From Limosilactobacillus sp. (GTDB taxonomy: Bacteria; Bacillota; Bacilli; Lactobacillales; Lactobacillaceae), in contig JAUMUE010000020.1 of NCBI GenBank assembly GCA_030530845.1, forward strand, positions 1 through 33,357: DNA of 33,357 nt. The letters are read 5' to 3'. The notes beneath the pieces were generated by a model. That model saw only the letters and a list, made by a program, of their open reading frames with translations, was not told where the DNA came from and searched no databases. The stretch's first letter is position 1. Each line of letters begins with the position of its first letter. This document shows, piece after piece, positions 1-7,585 of this stretch. The translations under genes and the position numbers were made by a program.

Positions 1-37
1 CTGCCGCGATATACGGCAACGCCCTTTTGTTATGCTC

Positions 38-514
38 TTACTTAACTTCCAAAATCTTGACCGTCATGGTACCGTTTGGAATTTCGATTTCGACTTCTTC
101 GCCGACCTTGTGACCAAGCATACCCTTAGCCATTGGTGATTCGTTGGAAATCTTACCACTCAGAGGGTCAGATTCTGATTCACCGACGATGGTGTAGGTT
201 TCTGGTTCTTCGTCTGGAAGTTCTTGGAAAGTAACTTCACGACCCATGGTAACTTCATCCTTGTCAACGTCTTCGTTGTCAATGATTTCAGCGTATTGCA
301 ACATGTTTTCGATTTGTGCAATCCGACTTTCTACCATAGCTTGTTCGTCCTTAGCTGATTCGTATTCTGAGTTTTCAGAAAGGTCACCGTAACTACGGGC
401 GATCTTGATACGTTGGATAACTTCTGGACGACGCTTCATCTTAAATTCTTCAAGTTCTTGTTCGAGCTTGATCTTACCTTCTTTAGTCATTGGGTAAGTC
501 TTTTCTTCAGCCAT
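38..514 (-). CDS. greA: Transcription elongation factor GreA
   Basis: GreA binds the RNA polymerase secondary channel and stimulates cleavage of backtracked transcripts, rescuing stalled elongation complexes. The 158-residue product has the family length: an N-terminal antiparallel coiled coil (about residues 1-75, with the GDLSENSEY signature whose acidic residues sit at the tip) followed by a C-terminal FKBP-like domain (about 80-158). The start is the ATG at 514, preceded by GAGGAG 8 bases upstream; a GTG three codons earlier overlaps that ribosome binding site and is unlikely. It follows udk with a 66-base gap that may hold a weak promoter. Identification is very secure. Confidence 0.97.
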   Translation of the reverse strand: MAEEKTYPMTKEGKIKLEQELEEFKMKRRPEVIQRIKIARSYGDLSENSEYESAKDEQAMVESRIAQIENMLQYAEIIDNEDVDKDEVTMGREVTFQELPDEEPETYTIVGESESDPLSGKISNESPMAKGMLGHKVGEEVEIEIPNGTMTVKILEVK

Positions 515-545
515 GTAATTCACTCCTCACATTTAATACAAAAGT

Positions 546-574
546 ACATTACCATTACTTTAACAGCTTGTAAA
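546..574 (-). promoter_or_regulatory. Possible greA promoter
   Basis: TTTACA (574-569) and TAATGT (551-546) are separated by 17 bases in the udk-greA gap. The -35 matches 5 of 6 consensus bases but the -10 only 3 of 6, so greA may instead rely mainly on the udk promoter. Confidence 0.3.
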
Positions 575-580
575 CCGATT

Positions 581-1231
581 TTATAAAGTGTGACCGCGCT
601 TGACTAAGATATCGCGTACCTTGGTCGTAAGCAGGTCGATCGCAACGGTGTTTTCCCCACCTTCAGGAACAATCACGTCAGCGTAACGCTTCGTAGGTTC
701 GATGAATTGGTGGAACATTGGCTTAACCGTCGCGAGGTATTGGTTGATAATGGAATCAAGTGAACGACCCCGTTCGGCCATATCACGCTTGATCCGACGA
801 ATAATCCGAATATCGTCATCGGTGTCAACGTAAACCTTGATATCCATCAGGTCACGCAACTTCTCGTCAGCGAGAATCAAAATCCCCTCCAAAATGATGA
901 TTTCAGTTGGTTCAACGTGGACAGTGTCAGTGGAACGAGTATATTCCTTGTAGTCGTAAACGGGCATCTCAACCGCCTGATTGTTGCGCAGAGCTGCCAG
1001 TTGTTCAACCAACAGTTCATTGTCAAATGCCAGTGGGTGGTCGTAGTTGACCGCCTTACGTTCGTCCATCGTCATATCAGCCTGATCATTGTAGTAAGTG
1101 TCTTGAGTGATGATCTGGATGTCTTGTCCATTCATTGCGTCGTAAATTGCACGACTAACAGTGGTCTTACCACTACCTGATCCACCAGTGACACCAATGA
1201 TGATTGGCCGTTTCTTATCTTGATTGCTCAT
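581..1231 (-). CDS. udk: Uridine kinase
   Basis: Phosphorylates uridine (and cytidine) to UMP/CMP with ATP or GTP in pyrimidine salvage; cytoplasmic. The 216-residue protein carries a Walker A loop GGSGSGKT at about residues 16-23, a DTYY substrate-binding segment after it, and the conserved [12 protein letters not shown] lid region near residues 143-154, all typical of the uridine kinase family. ATG start at 1231 has AGGGGAG about 11 bases upstream. It sits between the mltG remnant and greA, the usual Firmicutes order (mltG-udk-greA), and probably has its own promoter at 1268-1296. Confidence 0.96.
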   Translation of the reverse strand: MSNQDKKRPIIIGVTGGSGSGKTTVSRAIYDAMNGQDIQIITQDTYYNDQADMTMDERKAVNYDHPLAFDNELLVEQLAALRNNQAVEMPVYDYKEYTRSTDTVHVEPTEIIILEGILILADEKLRDLMDIKVYVDTDDDIRIIRRIKRDMAERGRSLDSIINQYLATVKPMFHQFIEPTKRYADVIVPEGGENTVAIDLLTTKVRDILVKRGHTL

Positions 1232-1267
1232 GAATAAAGTTGCTCCCCTTTTTATCTAATCTGAAAT

Positions 1268-1296
1268 AGTATACAGCACTTACGGCACGCGGGCAA
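1268..1296 (-). promoter_or_regulatory. Putative udk-greA promoter
   Basis: TTGCCC (1296-1291), a 17-base spacer and TATACT (1273-1268) lie between the mltG remnant and udk. The -10 matches 5 of 6 consensus bases and the spacing is ideal, so udk and greA can be transcribed independently of the upstream gene. Confidence 0.55.
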
Positions 1297-1303
1297 CTTT
1301 AGA

Positions 1304-1651
1304 TTAACTCCTTGCTGCGTGACTTGTCTGTAATTCCTGCGTGATTTCTGGCACCGTCATGGACCGTGAAAGGCTAAACGTACCGGCTTTAACTCCACTC
1401 GTCTTGTGAGTCTGGAGGTAGTAGCGAAAGACATATCCGCTCTTGACCAGCCCTTTTTTCTCCAAGACTTGCGCAACCTGCCGATCAGTAGAACCCGATT
1501 TGATGGTCACGGTGACAGTCGTGTGGTTGGCAGAATCCACGGGTGTCAATGAATAGTTGAAATACTGGCGCAGTCCAATCACGATTACCGCAAGAATTGC
1601 CAGGATAATCAAGACGATTCGATTTTGTCGTTTTAGTGTTTCTGTATCCAT
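1304..1651 (-). CDS. C-terminally truncated MltG-like protein (membrane anchor plus LysM-like subdomain only)
   Basis: Full-length MltG is an inner-membrane endolytic murein transglycosylase of about 350-400 residues that ends nascent glycan strands. This 115-residue product keeps only the N-terminal part: a basic start, one membrane helix at about residues 10-30, then a region resembling the MltG LysM-like subdomain (IKSGSTDRQVAQVLEKKGLV, an AGTF turn, and a final TVPEITQELQ helix). It stops where the catalytic YceG domain with its essential Glu should begin. Only 72 bases separate the stop from udk, so the missing domain is not next door in another frame. Position next to udk-greA matches mltG. 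The start is the ATG at 1651 behind AGGTGA; a GTG three codons upstream overlaps that site. It may be a decayed remnant or a small scaffold without enzyme activity. Confidence 0.7.
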   Translation of the reverse strand: MDTETLKRQNRIVLIILAILAVIVIGLRQYFNYSLTPVDSANHTTVTVTIKSGSTDRQVAQVLEKKGLVKSGYVFRYYLQTHKTSGVKAGTFSLSRSMTVPEITQELQTSHAARS

Positions 1652-1668
1652 ATTAATCACCTGTTAAG

Positions 1669-1700
1669 AAAAGGGGATACTGACAGATGCCAGAGTCCCC
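1669..1700 (-). terminator. Possible pheT terminator
   Basis: A GC-rich imperfect hairpin (GGGG/CCCC base with an internal bulge) followed by TTTTCTT lies between pheT and the mltG remnant. The short T tract and bulge make it moderate at best. Confidence 0.4.
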
Positions 1701-1710
1701 CACGCCTGCA

Positions 1711-4128
1711 TTAACGGATTTCCGCAGACAATTCTTCTTTAATTGCGTTAGTAACTTTATCAAAAGCCTTATTAACTTGGTCTTCAGTCAATGTATCATT
1801 GTCGTCTTGATAAGTCAACGTGTAAGCCAATGACTTCTTACCCTTTGGAAGGTGTGCACCACTGTATACGTCAAACAGGTGGACGTTCTTCAGGAATGCG
1901 CCACCACGCTTGTCGACAATTGCGAGCACGTCTTCGTTAGTGACAGTTGTGTCAACCAACAGAGCCATGTCACGGGTGATTGCTGGGTACTTGCTGATTG
2001 CGTGGTACTCATTTTCAATCTTGTCCGCTGCAAGTAATTGTTCGAGGTTAAGTTCGAAGACGTAAGTGTCAGGAACCTTGTAAGCTTTGGCAGTAGCTGG
2101 GTGAACTTGACCAACATAACCAACGAGTGTGTCGTCAATCATGATGTTGGCAGTCCGACCAGGGTGCATTTCGGCCCGGCTAGAATCAGCAACATATGAA
2201 ATCTTTCCGTCAATGCCGAGGTTGTGCAGGTAGCGTTCAACGATTCCCTTGATTTGGAAGAAGTCGACTGGCTTGTCGTCATGGTTCCATGAGTTAGCGA
2301 GCATTTGGCCAGTGATTGCACCTGCCAAGTGTTCTTGTTCTTCAGGACGTTCGCCACCCTTTGGCAAAAAGACACGACCTTGTTCGTACAATGCCACGTT
2401 GTCAACTTTCCGTGCAACGTTGTATGCGATGTCAATCAGAAGTCCTGAGATCAGGCTCATCCGGGTAGCCACGTGGTCAGAGCTCATTGGGAAGTCGAGC
2501 ATCATTGGTTGATCCAGTGGTTCGATTTGGAATTGCTTAGCCTTGTCTTCGGTAGTCAGTGAGTATGAAAGTGCTTGGGTCAGACCCATACCTTCCATGT
2601 CATGACGGGTAGCACGGATGAACTTTTGACGTGGGCTCAATCCACCTTGGTTCCGCGTCATCACTGGCAGAGTGGATGGCAAGTTGTCGTAACCGTAGAT
2701 CCGGGCGATTTCTTCGTATAAGTCAGCAGCAACGAAGATATCCCAACGACGAGCTGGAACAGTGACAGTGAGTGCGTCATCCCCGTCCACGGCGTTGTCA
2801 AATGCAAGCCGGTCGAAGATGTCACGTACAGCGTCCATATCAAGGTCAGTACCAAGGACGTGGTTGATGCGTGCAAGAGAAAGCGTGATTTGCTTTTCTT
2901 CTGCAGGAGTATCAGAACCAGCGACGATCCCCTTGGTTACCTTACCGCCAGCCAATTCAGCGATCATTTCCGCTGCTTCGTTCAGGGCAGTTTCGACAGT
3001 TGCTGGGTTGATACCACGTTCGAAACGCATGGATGATTCACTGTGCAAATCGAGACGGCGAGCTTGCTTACGAACCATGATGGAGTTGAAGATGGCAGCT
3101 TCCAGTGCAACAGTGGTGGTGCTGTCAGAAACGGCAGTACCTTGACCACCCATTGTACCAGCTAAGGCAACTGGCTTGTCGTCAGCAGTAACCACGATGT
3201 CAGTATCGAGCAACTTGTGGTCATCCCCGTCCAAGGTAACGAATGGTTCGTCCTTCTTGGCGTGGCGAACGCTGAACTTGTGACCTGGAAGTTGGTCGTA
3301 GTCGTAGCTGTGCAGAGGTTGACCGTACTTCAGGAGAACGTAATTAGTCACGTCGACCACGTTATTCACTGGACGGATACCGGAGTTCCAGAGCTTGATT
3401 TGGAGCCAAAGTGGACTTTCAGCAACCTTTACATCCTTGATCACACGGAGCTTGAAGGTTGGTGCGATTTCCTTATCATCCACGTCAGCTTCAACCAGGT
3501 CGCTGGTGTTTTCATCGCCGTTTTCCTTCACAGCCAATTCCTTGAAGTGAGGCTTGAGGCCATAGAAGGCAGCGATGTCGTTGACGTTACCGTAGATACT
3601 AAGCATGTCACCACGGTTAGGAGTCAAGTCAGTATCGATAATCACATCATCCATACCGAGAATTGGGAAGACAGATTCGCCTGGCTTAGCGTCTTCAGGC
3701 AGTAAGTAAATACCATCTTCGTAGTTCTTTGGTGAGATCTTTTCGCTGAAACCAAGTTCTTGGAGTGCACAGAGCATACCGTTTGATTCCACACCACGGA
3801 TCTTACCGCGCTTGATCTTTACATTATCACCGATCCGGGCACCGTGAAGAGCCACGATAACATTTTCGCCAGCAGCGACATTTGGTGCACCACAGACGAT
3901 TTGGATTGGTTCGTCTTCACCTACATCAACTTGGCAGACGTGGAGGTGGTCAGAGTCAGGGTGAACTTCACATTCATTGACGTGACCGACTACGATCTTC
4001 TTGAGGCCGTCTGAAAGTGAGTAAACATCATTGATATCAACGGAAGTCCGTGCAATCTTTTCCGCCAATTCACGGGGTTCAACATCGATATCTAAGTATT
4101 CTTTAAGCCATTGTAATGATACTTTCAT
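1711..4128 (-). CDS. pheT: Phenylalanine--tRNA ligase beta subunit
   Basis: Beta subunit of the alpha2-beta2 PheRS, which charges tRNA-Phe with phenylalanine; the beta chain binds tRNA and edits mischarged Tyr-tRNA. At 805 residues it is a full-length bacterial PheT: N-terminal tRNA-binding EMAP-like domain (about 40-150, with VCQVDVG and the later SNGMLCALQELG segment), the B3/B4 editing domain, the B5 domain with DLTPNRGD-type and FDRLAF elements, a catalytic-like core, and a C-terminal ferredoxin-fold anticodon-binding domain starting around residue 710 (YPAITRDMALLV). The ATG at 4128 follows AGGA and lies 5 bases after the pheS stop, so both are made from the T-box-controlled transcript. 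Confidence 0.98.
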   Translation of the reverse strand: MKVSLQWLKEYLDIDVEPRELAEKIARTSVDINDVYSLSDGLKKIVVGHVNECEVHPDSDHLHVCQVDVGEDEPIQIVCGAPNVAAGENVIVALHGARIGDNVKIKRGKIRGVESNGMLCALQELGFSEKISPKNYEDGIYLLPEDAKPGESVFPILGMDDVIIDTDLTPNRGDMLSIYGNVNDIAAFYGLKPHFKELAVKENGDENTSDLVEADVDDKEIAPTFKLRVIKDVKVAESPLWLQIKLWNSGIRPVNNVVDVTNYVLLKYGQPLHSYDYDQLPGHKFSVRHAKKDEPFVTLDGDDHKLLDTDIVVTADDKPVALAGTMGGQGTAVSDSTTTVALEAAIFNSIMVRKQARRLDLHSESSMRFERGINPATVETALNEAAEMIAELAGGKVTKGIVAGSDTPAEEKQITLSLARINHVLGTDLDMDAVRDIFDRLAFDNAVDGDDALTVTVPARRWDIFVAADLYEEIARIYGYDNLPSTLPVMTRNQGGLSPRQKFIRATRHDMEGMGLTQALSYSLTTEDKAKQFQIEPLDQPMMLDFPMSSDHVATRMSLISGLLIDIAYNVARKVDNVALYEQGRVFLPKGGERPEEQEHLAGAITGQMLANSWNHDDKPVDFFQIKGIVERYLHNLGIDGKISYVADSSRAEMHPGRTANIMIDDTLVGYVGQVHPATAKAYKVPDTYVFELNLEQLLAADKIENEYHAISKYPAITRDMALLVDTTVTNEDVLAIVDKRGGAFLKNVHLFDVYSGAHLPKGKKSLAYTLTYQDDNDTLTEDQVNKAFDKVTNAIKEELSAEIR

Positions 4129-4133
4129 TTAGA

Positions 4134-5180
4134 TTATCCTTTCTTGTCGAACTGGTTCAGGAAACGAACGTCATTTTGGTAGAAGTTACGGATGTCATCT
4201 ACACCGTACTTCAGCATTGCGAAACGGTCAGGTCCTAACCCAAAGGCGAAACCACCGTATACTTCTGGGTCAACACCAGACATCTTGAGAACGTTTGGGT
4301 GAACCATACCGGCACCAAGTACTTCAATCCAACCGGTGTGCTTACAGATGGCACAGCCCTTACCCATACAGTTGAAACAAGTAATATCAGCTTCTACAGA
4401 TGGTTCGGTGAATGGGAAGTAGCTAGGACGGAGACGGACTTGGAGCTTGTCGCCGAACAGTGATTGGGCGATAGTTTCCAAAGTACCCTTCAAGTCAGCC
4501 ATGGTGATGTGCTTACCGACAACCATCCCTTCAATTTGGTTGAATTGGTGACTGTGAGTAGCGTCATCTGTGTCGCGACGGTAAACCTTACCTGGTGAAA
4601 TCATCTTAAGTGGGCCTTGCTTAAAGTCGTGCTTTTCCAACATCCGTGCTTGCATTGGAGAAGTTTGTGTCCGCATCAAGACAGATGGAGTCACGTAGAA
4701 AGTATCTTGCATATCACGAGCTGGGTGGTCCTTAGGCAGGTTTAACTTTTCAAAGTTGTAGACTTCTTGTTCTACTTCGTCACCAACCGCAACTTCGTAA
4801 CCCATTGATACGAAGAGGTCTACCACTTGGTCAATGATTTGTTGGATGACGTGTGGTTGACCTTGTGCAACTGGTGTCCCTGGTAAGGTCACGTCGAGCT
4901 TTTCAGCTTCCAGTTGTGCGTTCATCGCAGCTTGTTCTAATTCTTCGCGACGTGATTCGATTGCTTGAGTCAGTTCGTCGCGGACCTTGTTAGCAAATTG
5001 ACCAACTACTGGACGTTCTTCAGCGGTCAGATCCTTCATTCCACGTAAAACGTTGGTGATTGGACCCTTCTTACCAAGCATCTTGACACGTACTTCATTG
5101 ATCTTCTTCAGATCTTTAGAATTCTTGATTTCTGCCAGACCTTCATTACGAAGTTCAGTCAGTTTCTCTTTCAATCCCAT
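4134..5180 (-). CDS. pheS: Phenylalanine--tRNA ligase alpha subunit
   Basis: Catalytic alpha subunit of PheRS. The 348-residue protein has an N-terminal coiled coil (about 1-85), class II motif 2 ([19 protein letters not shown]), the Gram-positive cysteine cluster [12 protein letters not shown], and motif 3 ([11 protein letters not shown]) near the C terminus. The start is the ATG giving MGLKEK at 5180, preceded by AAGGAG; the frame remains open upstream through the T-box leader, but those 22 codons are RNA leader, not protein. First gene of pheST, regulated by the Phe T-box directly upstream. Confidence 0.98.
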   Translation of the reverse strand: MGLKEKLTELRNEGLAEIKNSKDLKKINEVRVKMLGKKGPITNVLRGMKDLTAEERPVVGQFANKVRDELTQAIESRREELEQAAMNAQLEAEKLDVTLPGTPVAQGQPHVIQQIIDQVVDLFVSMGYEVAVGDEVEQEVYNFEKLNLPKDHPARDMQDTFYVTPSVLMRTQTSPMQARMLEKHDFKQGPLKMISPGKVYRRDTDDATHSHQFNQIEGMVVGKHITMADLKGTLETIAQSLFGDKLQVRLRPSYFPFTEPSVEADITCFNCMGKGCAICKHTGWIEVLGAGMVHPNVLKMSGVDPEVYGGFAFGLGPDRFAMLKYGVDDIRNFYQNDVRFLNQFDKKG

Positions 5181-5195
5181 GTTTTCACTCCTTTG

Positions 5196-5431
5196 ATAAA
5201 TAAAAAAAGCTCCATCCCATATAGGGACGAAGCTTCGCGGTACCACCCTAGTTTATTGGTACATGACCAATACACTCTAGACGATCAATAACGGTGATCT
5301 ACCGGAATACCATTACGTATCAGCTCTGAAAATGAAATTCACCATACGGTACTGGTCACTTCTCACAGAATCTGAAGCGGCTCTCTGTCAGACCGATCTG
5401 GCTACTAGTTTTCGTCATTGCTTTTAATTAC
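5196..5431 (-). promoter_or_regulatory. T-box leader (tRNA-Phe sensing) of pheST
   Basis: T-box riboswitches bind uncharged tRNA through a specifier codon and the tRNA acceptor end, turning a terminator into an antiterminator. The T-box motif AGGGTGGTACCGCG is at 5249-5236; its TGGT bulge can pair with tRNA ACCA. A stem III hairpin ATTGGT/ACCAAT occupies 5271-5255 and a stem-II-like TAATGGT/ACCGTTA precedes it. The specifier region reads GAAT-TTC-A, with TTC (Phe) at 5336-5334, in the expected place on the 3' side of stem I. The leader runs from just after the promoter to the terminator preceding pheS. Confidence 0.93.
5202..5235 (-). terminator. T-box intrinsic terminator before pheS
   Basis: A 12-bp stem (AAGCTTCGTCCC with GGGATGGAGCTT, two G-U pairs), a 5-base loop and seven T residues. 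It overlaps the 3' part of the region that would form the antiterminator, as expected for a T-box switch. Confidence 0.9.
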
Positions 5432-5437
5432 TCTCCC

Positions 5438-5466
5438 ATTTTAGCCATTCAAACTAATTAGGTCAA
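5438..5466 (-). promoter_or_regulatory. pheST promoter
   Basis: TTGACC (5466-5461), a 17-base spacer and TAAAAT (5443-5438) sit directly upstream of the T-box leader, placing the transcript start near 5431. The -35 lies only 7 bases beyond the stop codon of the upstream HxlR gene. Confidence 0.75.
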
Positions 5467-5473
5467 GCGGAAA

Positions 5474-5797
5474 TTAGCACCACTTGTTACTCCAATCGTG
5501 AAGGGCTTCCATGACTGGAGCCAATTCCAGACCCATTTGAGTCAATGAATAATCGACCCGCATGCAGCCTTCATCACTGCTCCGGACAATAATTCCTTCT
5601 TCTTCGAGTTCCTTTAATCGTTCGCAGAGAACACGGTCACTGCACTTGGTGATTACATCAGCGATCTCCTTGAAACGCATCTTTTTATTTTCAAGCAAGG
5701 CCTCGATGATTAAGCCATTCCACTTCTTGCCCAACACCATAAACGTGTGGGTAAATTTTGGACAGAGCTTGCAATCATATTCAGTCATTTCTTGCAT
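5474..5797 (-). CDS. HxlR-family winged-helix transcriptional regulator, cysteine-rich
   Basis: HxlR/MarR-type regulators are dimeric DNA-binding proteins, several of which sense quinones, aldehydes or oxidants through cysteines. The 107-residue product shows the family pattern: CPKFTHTFMVLGKKW at the N terminus, an RFKEIADVITKCSDRVLCERLKEL recognition region split over about residues 41-64, then a wing ending in VDYSLTQMG. Six cysteines occur (9, 12, 52, 58, 78 and the terminal 107), many for so short a protein. ATG at 5797 with GGGGG about 10 bases upstream; a second ATG three codons on is possible. It follows the HD gene by 15 bases and is probably cotranscribed with it. Its target is unknown; no oxidoreductase gene is adjacent. 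Confidence 0.88.
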   Translation of the reverse strand: MQEMTEYDCKLCPKFTHTFMVLGKKWNGLIIEALLENKKMRFKEIADVITKCSDRVLCERLKELEEEGIIVRSSDEGCMRVDYSLTQMGLELAPVMEALHDWSNKWC

Positions 5798-5812
5798 TGT
5801 AAAAAAATCCCC

Positions 5813-6319
5813 CTACCAAGTCGTCTTCATGCGACGTTTCTTGATCTTTCGCCGTAACTTTGCGCGCAGTGGGCTGAAGAATTCGTGCTCTGCTTCAAAG
5901 TCGTCGACCAGAGAAACAATCAAGCTCTCCGGGTAACGTGGTACGGCCAAAGTTGCACCAAACATATGCTTTAAGATAATATCTTTTTCCTTATCATTCA
6001 ACGGAGTAATCTTCTCGGCATTGCGCAGAGCTACCCGTGGATGAATAAAGGCGTGGGTACCTAAATCGAACTTTGTCGTCCGCCAGTCATAGTAAAACAG
6101 GTCGTGCAAAAGTCCAGCACGAGCCGTGGATCGATAATCTAAACGCAGGCGCTTTGCAATACGATAACTGTCGTAAGAAACCGCAATGGAGTGCTGCAGG
6201 CGGTTAGAATGATGGTGTTGGATGTAATCAGCGAGCTTTTGAACTGCTGGCTGTGCTAATAAGTCACTAACGATTGCAACATACTCAGGATCATTTCGCC
6301 ATTCATTCTTTGTCTTCAT
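5813..6319 (-). CDS. HD-domain phosphohydrolase of unknown substrate
   Basis: HD-superfamily proteins are metal-dependent phosphohydrolases acting on nucleotides or phosphoesters. This 168-residue protein has candidate metal ligands H43, H72-D73 (GLLHDLFYYDW), H93, H118 (LKHMFG) and D139, a spacing similar to YqeK-type HD hydrolases, and ends in a strongly basic tail (RAKLRRKIKKRRMK). The ATG at 6319 has AAAAGGGG upstream, and a TATAAT lies about 30 bases before it. It is paired with the HxlR gene 15 bases downstream. No substrate can be assigned from sequence; it differs from the yqeK product at 14512-15126. Confidence 0.8.
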   Translation of the reverse strand: MKTKNEWRNDPEYVAIVSDLLAQPAVQKLADYIQHHHSNRLQHSIAVSYDSYRIAKRLRLDYRSTARAGLLHDLFYYDWRTTKFDLGTHAFIHPRVALRNAEKITPLNDKEKDIILKHMFGATLAVPRYPESLIVSLVDDFEAEHEFFSPLRAKLRRKIKKRRMKTTW

Positions 6320-6385
6320 CGAATACCCCTTTTCTTTTCGTAACTTTAATTATACCTATTGTTCGGTAAAAAGAAAACCAAAAAG

Positions 6386-7162
6386 CTAATCGGCTAATTC
6401 TTGATTAAGTTGAAACATTAAAATCCCTGCTGAAATAGCGACGTTAAGGGATTCAGCATCCCCGCGCATTGGGATATATAAATTATCGGTGGTCTGTGAA
6501 AGCAATTCGTCAGACATCCCCTGTCCTTCATTTCCCATAATCAGGGCGAAGGTAGCACCAGGGCGAACGTCGCGGAAGTTCTTGGCTGCCGGGTTGAGCT
6601 GGGTGCCATAGACTGGTGCACCAATCTCCTTGAAGTTAGCGATCCACTTGCGGAGGTCACCTTCAAGCAATTGCAGGTGGAACTGGCTCCCCTGCATAGA
6701 CCGCACTACTTTAGGGCCAAAGATGTCAGCTGAACGGTTGGAGACAACGACACCGGCAAATCCTGCAGCGTCTGCAGTCCGCACCATCGTACCAACATTA
6801 CCTGGATCTTGTACCCGGTCGAGAAAAAGCCATGCACCAGAGATGTCTTCTGGTACGCGGTGTGAGTCAGGCAAGTCCACCACGGCTGCGATTCCCTGTG
6901 GAGTCACAGTATCAGTGATGTGGCGCATGATTTCGGGCGTCACTGCGAATGCCTGATCAGCCAATTCGATCAGCTCTGGGTGAGCAGCGAGTTGTTCGGA
7001 TGTCCCGATCAATTCATTGATGTGGTGCCCAGATCTTACGGCCTCATTGACTAGGTGCCAGCCATCTAAAAGGTACTGGCCACTTTCTTTTCTGAACTTC
7101 TTGGTTTGAAGCTTCTTCCAATTTTTAACGCGTTGGTTGTGAACAGATGTTAATTCTTCCAT
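6386..7162 (-). CDS. ysgA: TrmH/SpoU-family RNA 2'-O-methyltransferase (YsgA-like)
   Basis: SpoU-family enzymes transfer a methyl group from SAM to ribose 2'-OH of rRNA or tRNA using a knotted (SPOUT) fold. The 258-residue protein has an N-terminal substrate-binding region (MEELTSVHNQRVKNWKKL onward, L30e-like) and the three SPOUT motifs: FLDRVQDPGNVGTMVRTADA, LIMGNEGQGMSDE, and IPMRGDAESLNVAISAGI near the C terminus. Its place upstream of pheST matches B. subtilis ysgA. The exact RNA target is not visible from sequence. The divergent 82-base gap to acyP holds TATAAT at 7191-7186, a likely -10 for this gene. Confidence 0.9.
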   Translation of the reverse strand: MEELTSVHNQRVKNWKKLQTKKFRKESGQYLLDGWHLVNEAVRSGHHINELIGTSEQLAAHPELIELADQAFAVTPEIMRHITDTVTPQGIAAVVDLPDSHRVPEDISGAWLFLDRVQDPGNVGTMVRTADAAGFAGVVVSNRSADIFGPKVVRSMQGSQFHLQLLEGDLRKWIANFKEIGAPVYGTQLNPAAKNFRDVRPGATFALIMGNEGQGMSDELLSQTTDNLYIPMRGDAESLNVAISAGILMFQLNQELAD

Positions 7163-7244
7163 TTAAACCACCTTTCCTTTATCTAATTATACCATGAAAG
7201 CTTGTAGTACAATATATACAAAGATTGAATTTTAGGAGGGCCAA

Positions 7245-7523
7245 ATGATTAACTACCAAATGACATATCGTGGTCGGGTCCAGGGCGTTGACTTCCGCTG
7301 GGGCTGCTACGATATTGCAACTCACTATGATGTGTCCGGATTTGTTGAAAACCTACCCAACGGCGACGTCTACCTCGAAGTCCAGGGTGAACAGGATGTC
7401 GTGGCTGAGTTTCTCGATAAAATTTCACAAGGTCCGACACCCTATGCACGGATCGATCACGTGGACCAAAAAGTCGGGACGGTCAAGAACTACACTTCGT
7501 TCACAATTCGGCGATCCTGGTAG
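7245..7523 (+). CDS. acyP: Acylphosphatase
   Basis: Small cytoplasmic enzyme that hydrolyses acyl phosphates such as acetyl or carbamoyl phosphate. The 92-residue product has the signature GRVQGVDFRW with catalytic Arg18 and the ENLPNGDVYLEVQG strand carrying catalytic Asn36; length and overall pattern are normal. ATG at 7245 is preceded by TTAGGAGGG. It lies upstream of yidC2 on the same strand, a common lactobacillar pairing. Confidence 0.95.
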   Translation: MINYQMTYRGRVQGVDFRWGCYDIATHYDVSGFVENLPNGDVYLEVQGEQDVVAEFLDKISQGPTPYARIDHVDQKVGTVKNYTSFTIRRSW

Positions 7524-7585
7524 AATTTCCAGAGATTTTAGGATAAAATATTTTTGTTACTATTTTTAAGGAGAAACTTTACTTC

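Noticed and set aside
1-37. Possible greA terminator at the window edge (TGCCG/CGGCA)
   Set aside because: The hairpin is incomplete at the window boundary and no T tract is visible, so it cannot be called.
3217-3705. 162-codon open frame on the + strand opposite pheT
   Set aside because: Antisense shadow of pheT; low-complexity V/I-rich translation typical of reversed codons.
5181-5246. N-terminal extension of PheS through the T-box region
   Set aside because: The 22 extra codons cover the T-box motif and terminator; the ATG at 5180 has a proper ribosome binding site.
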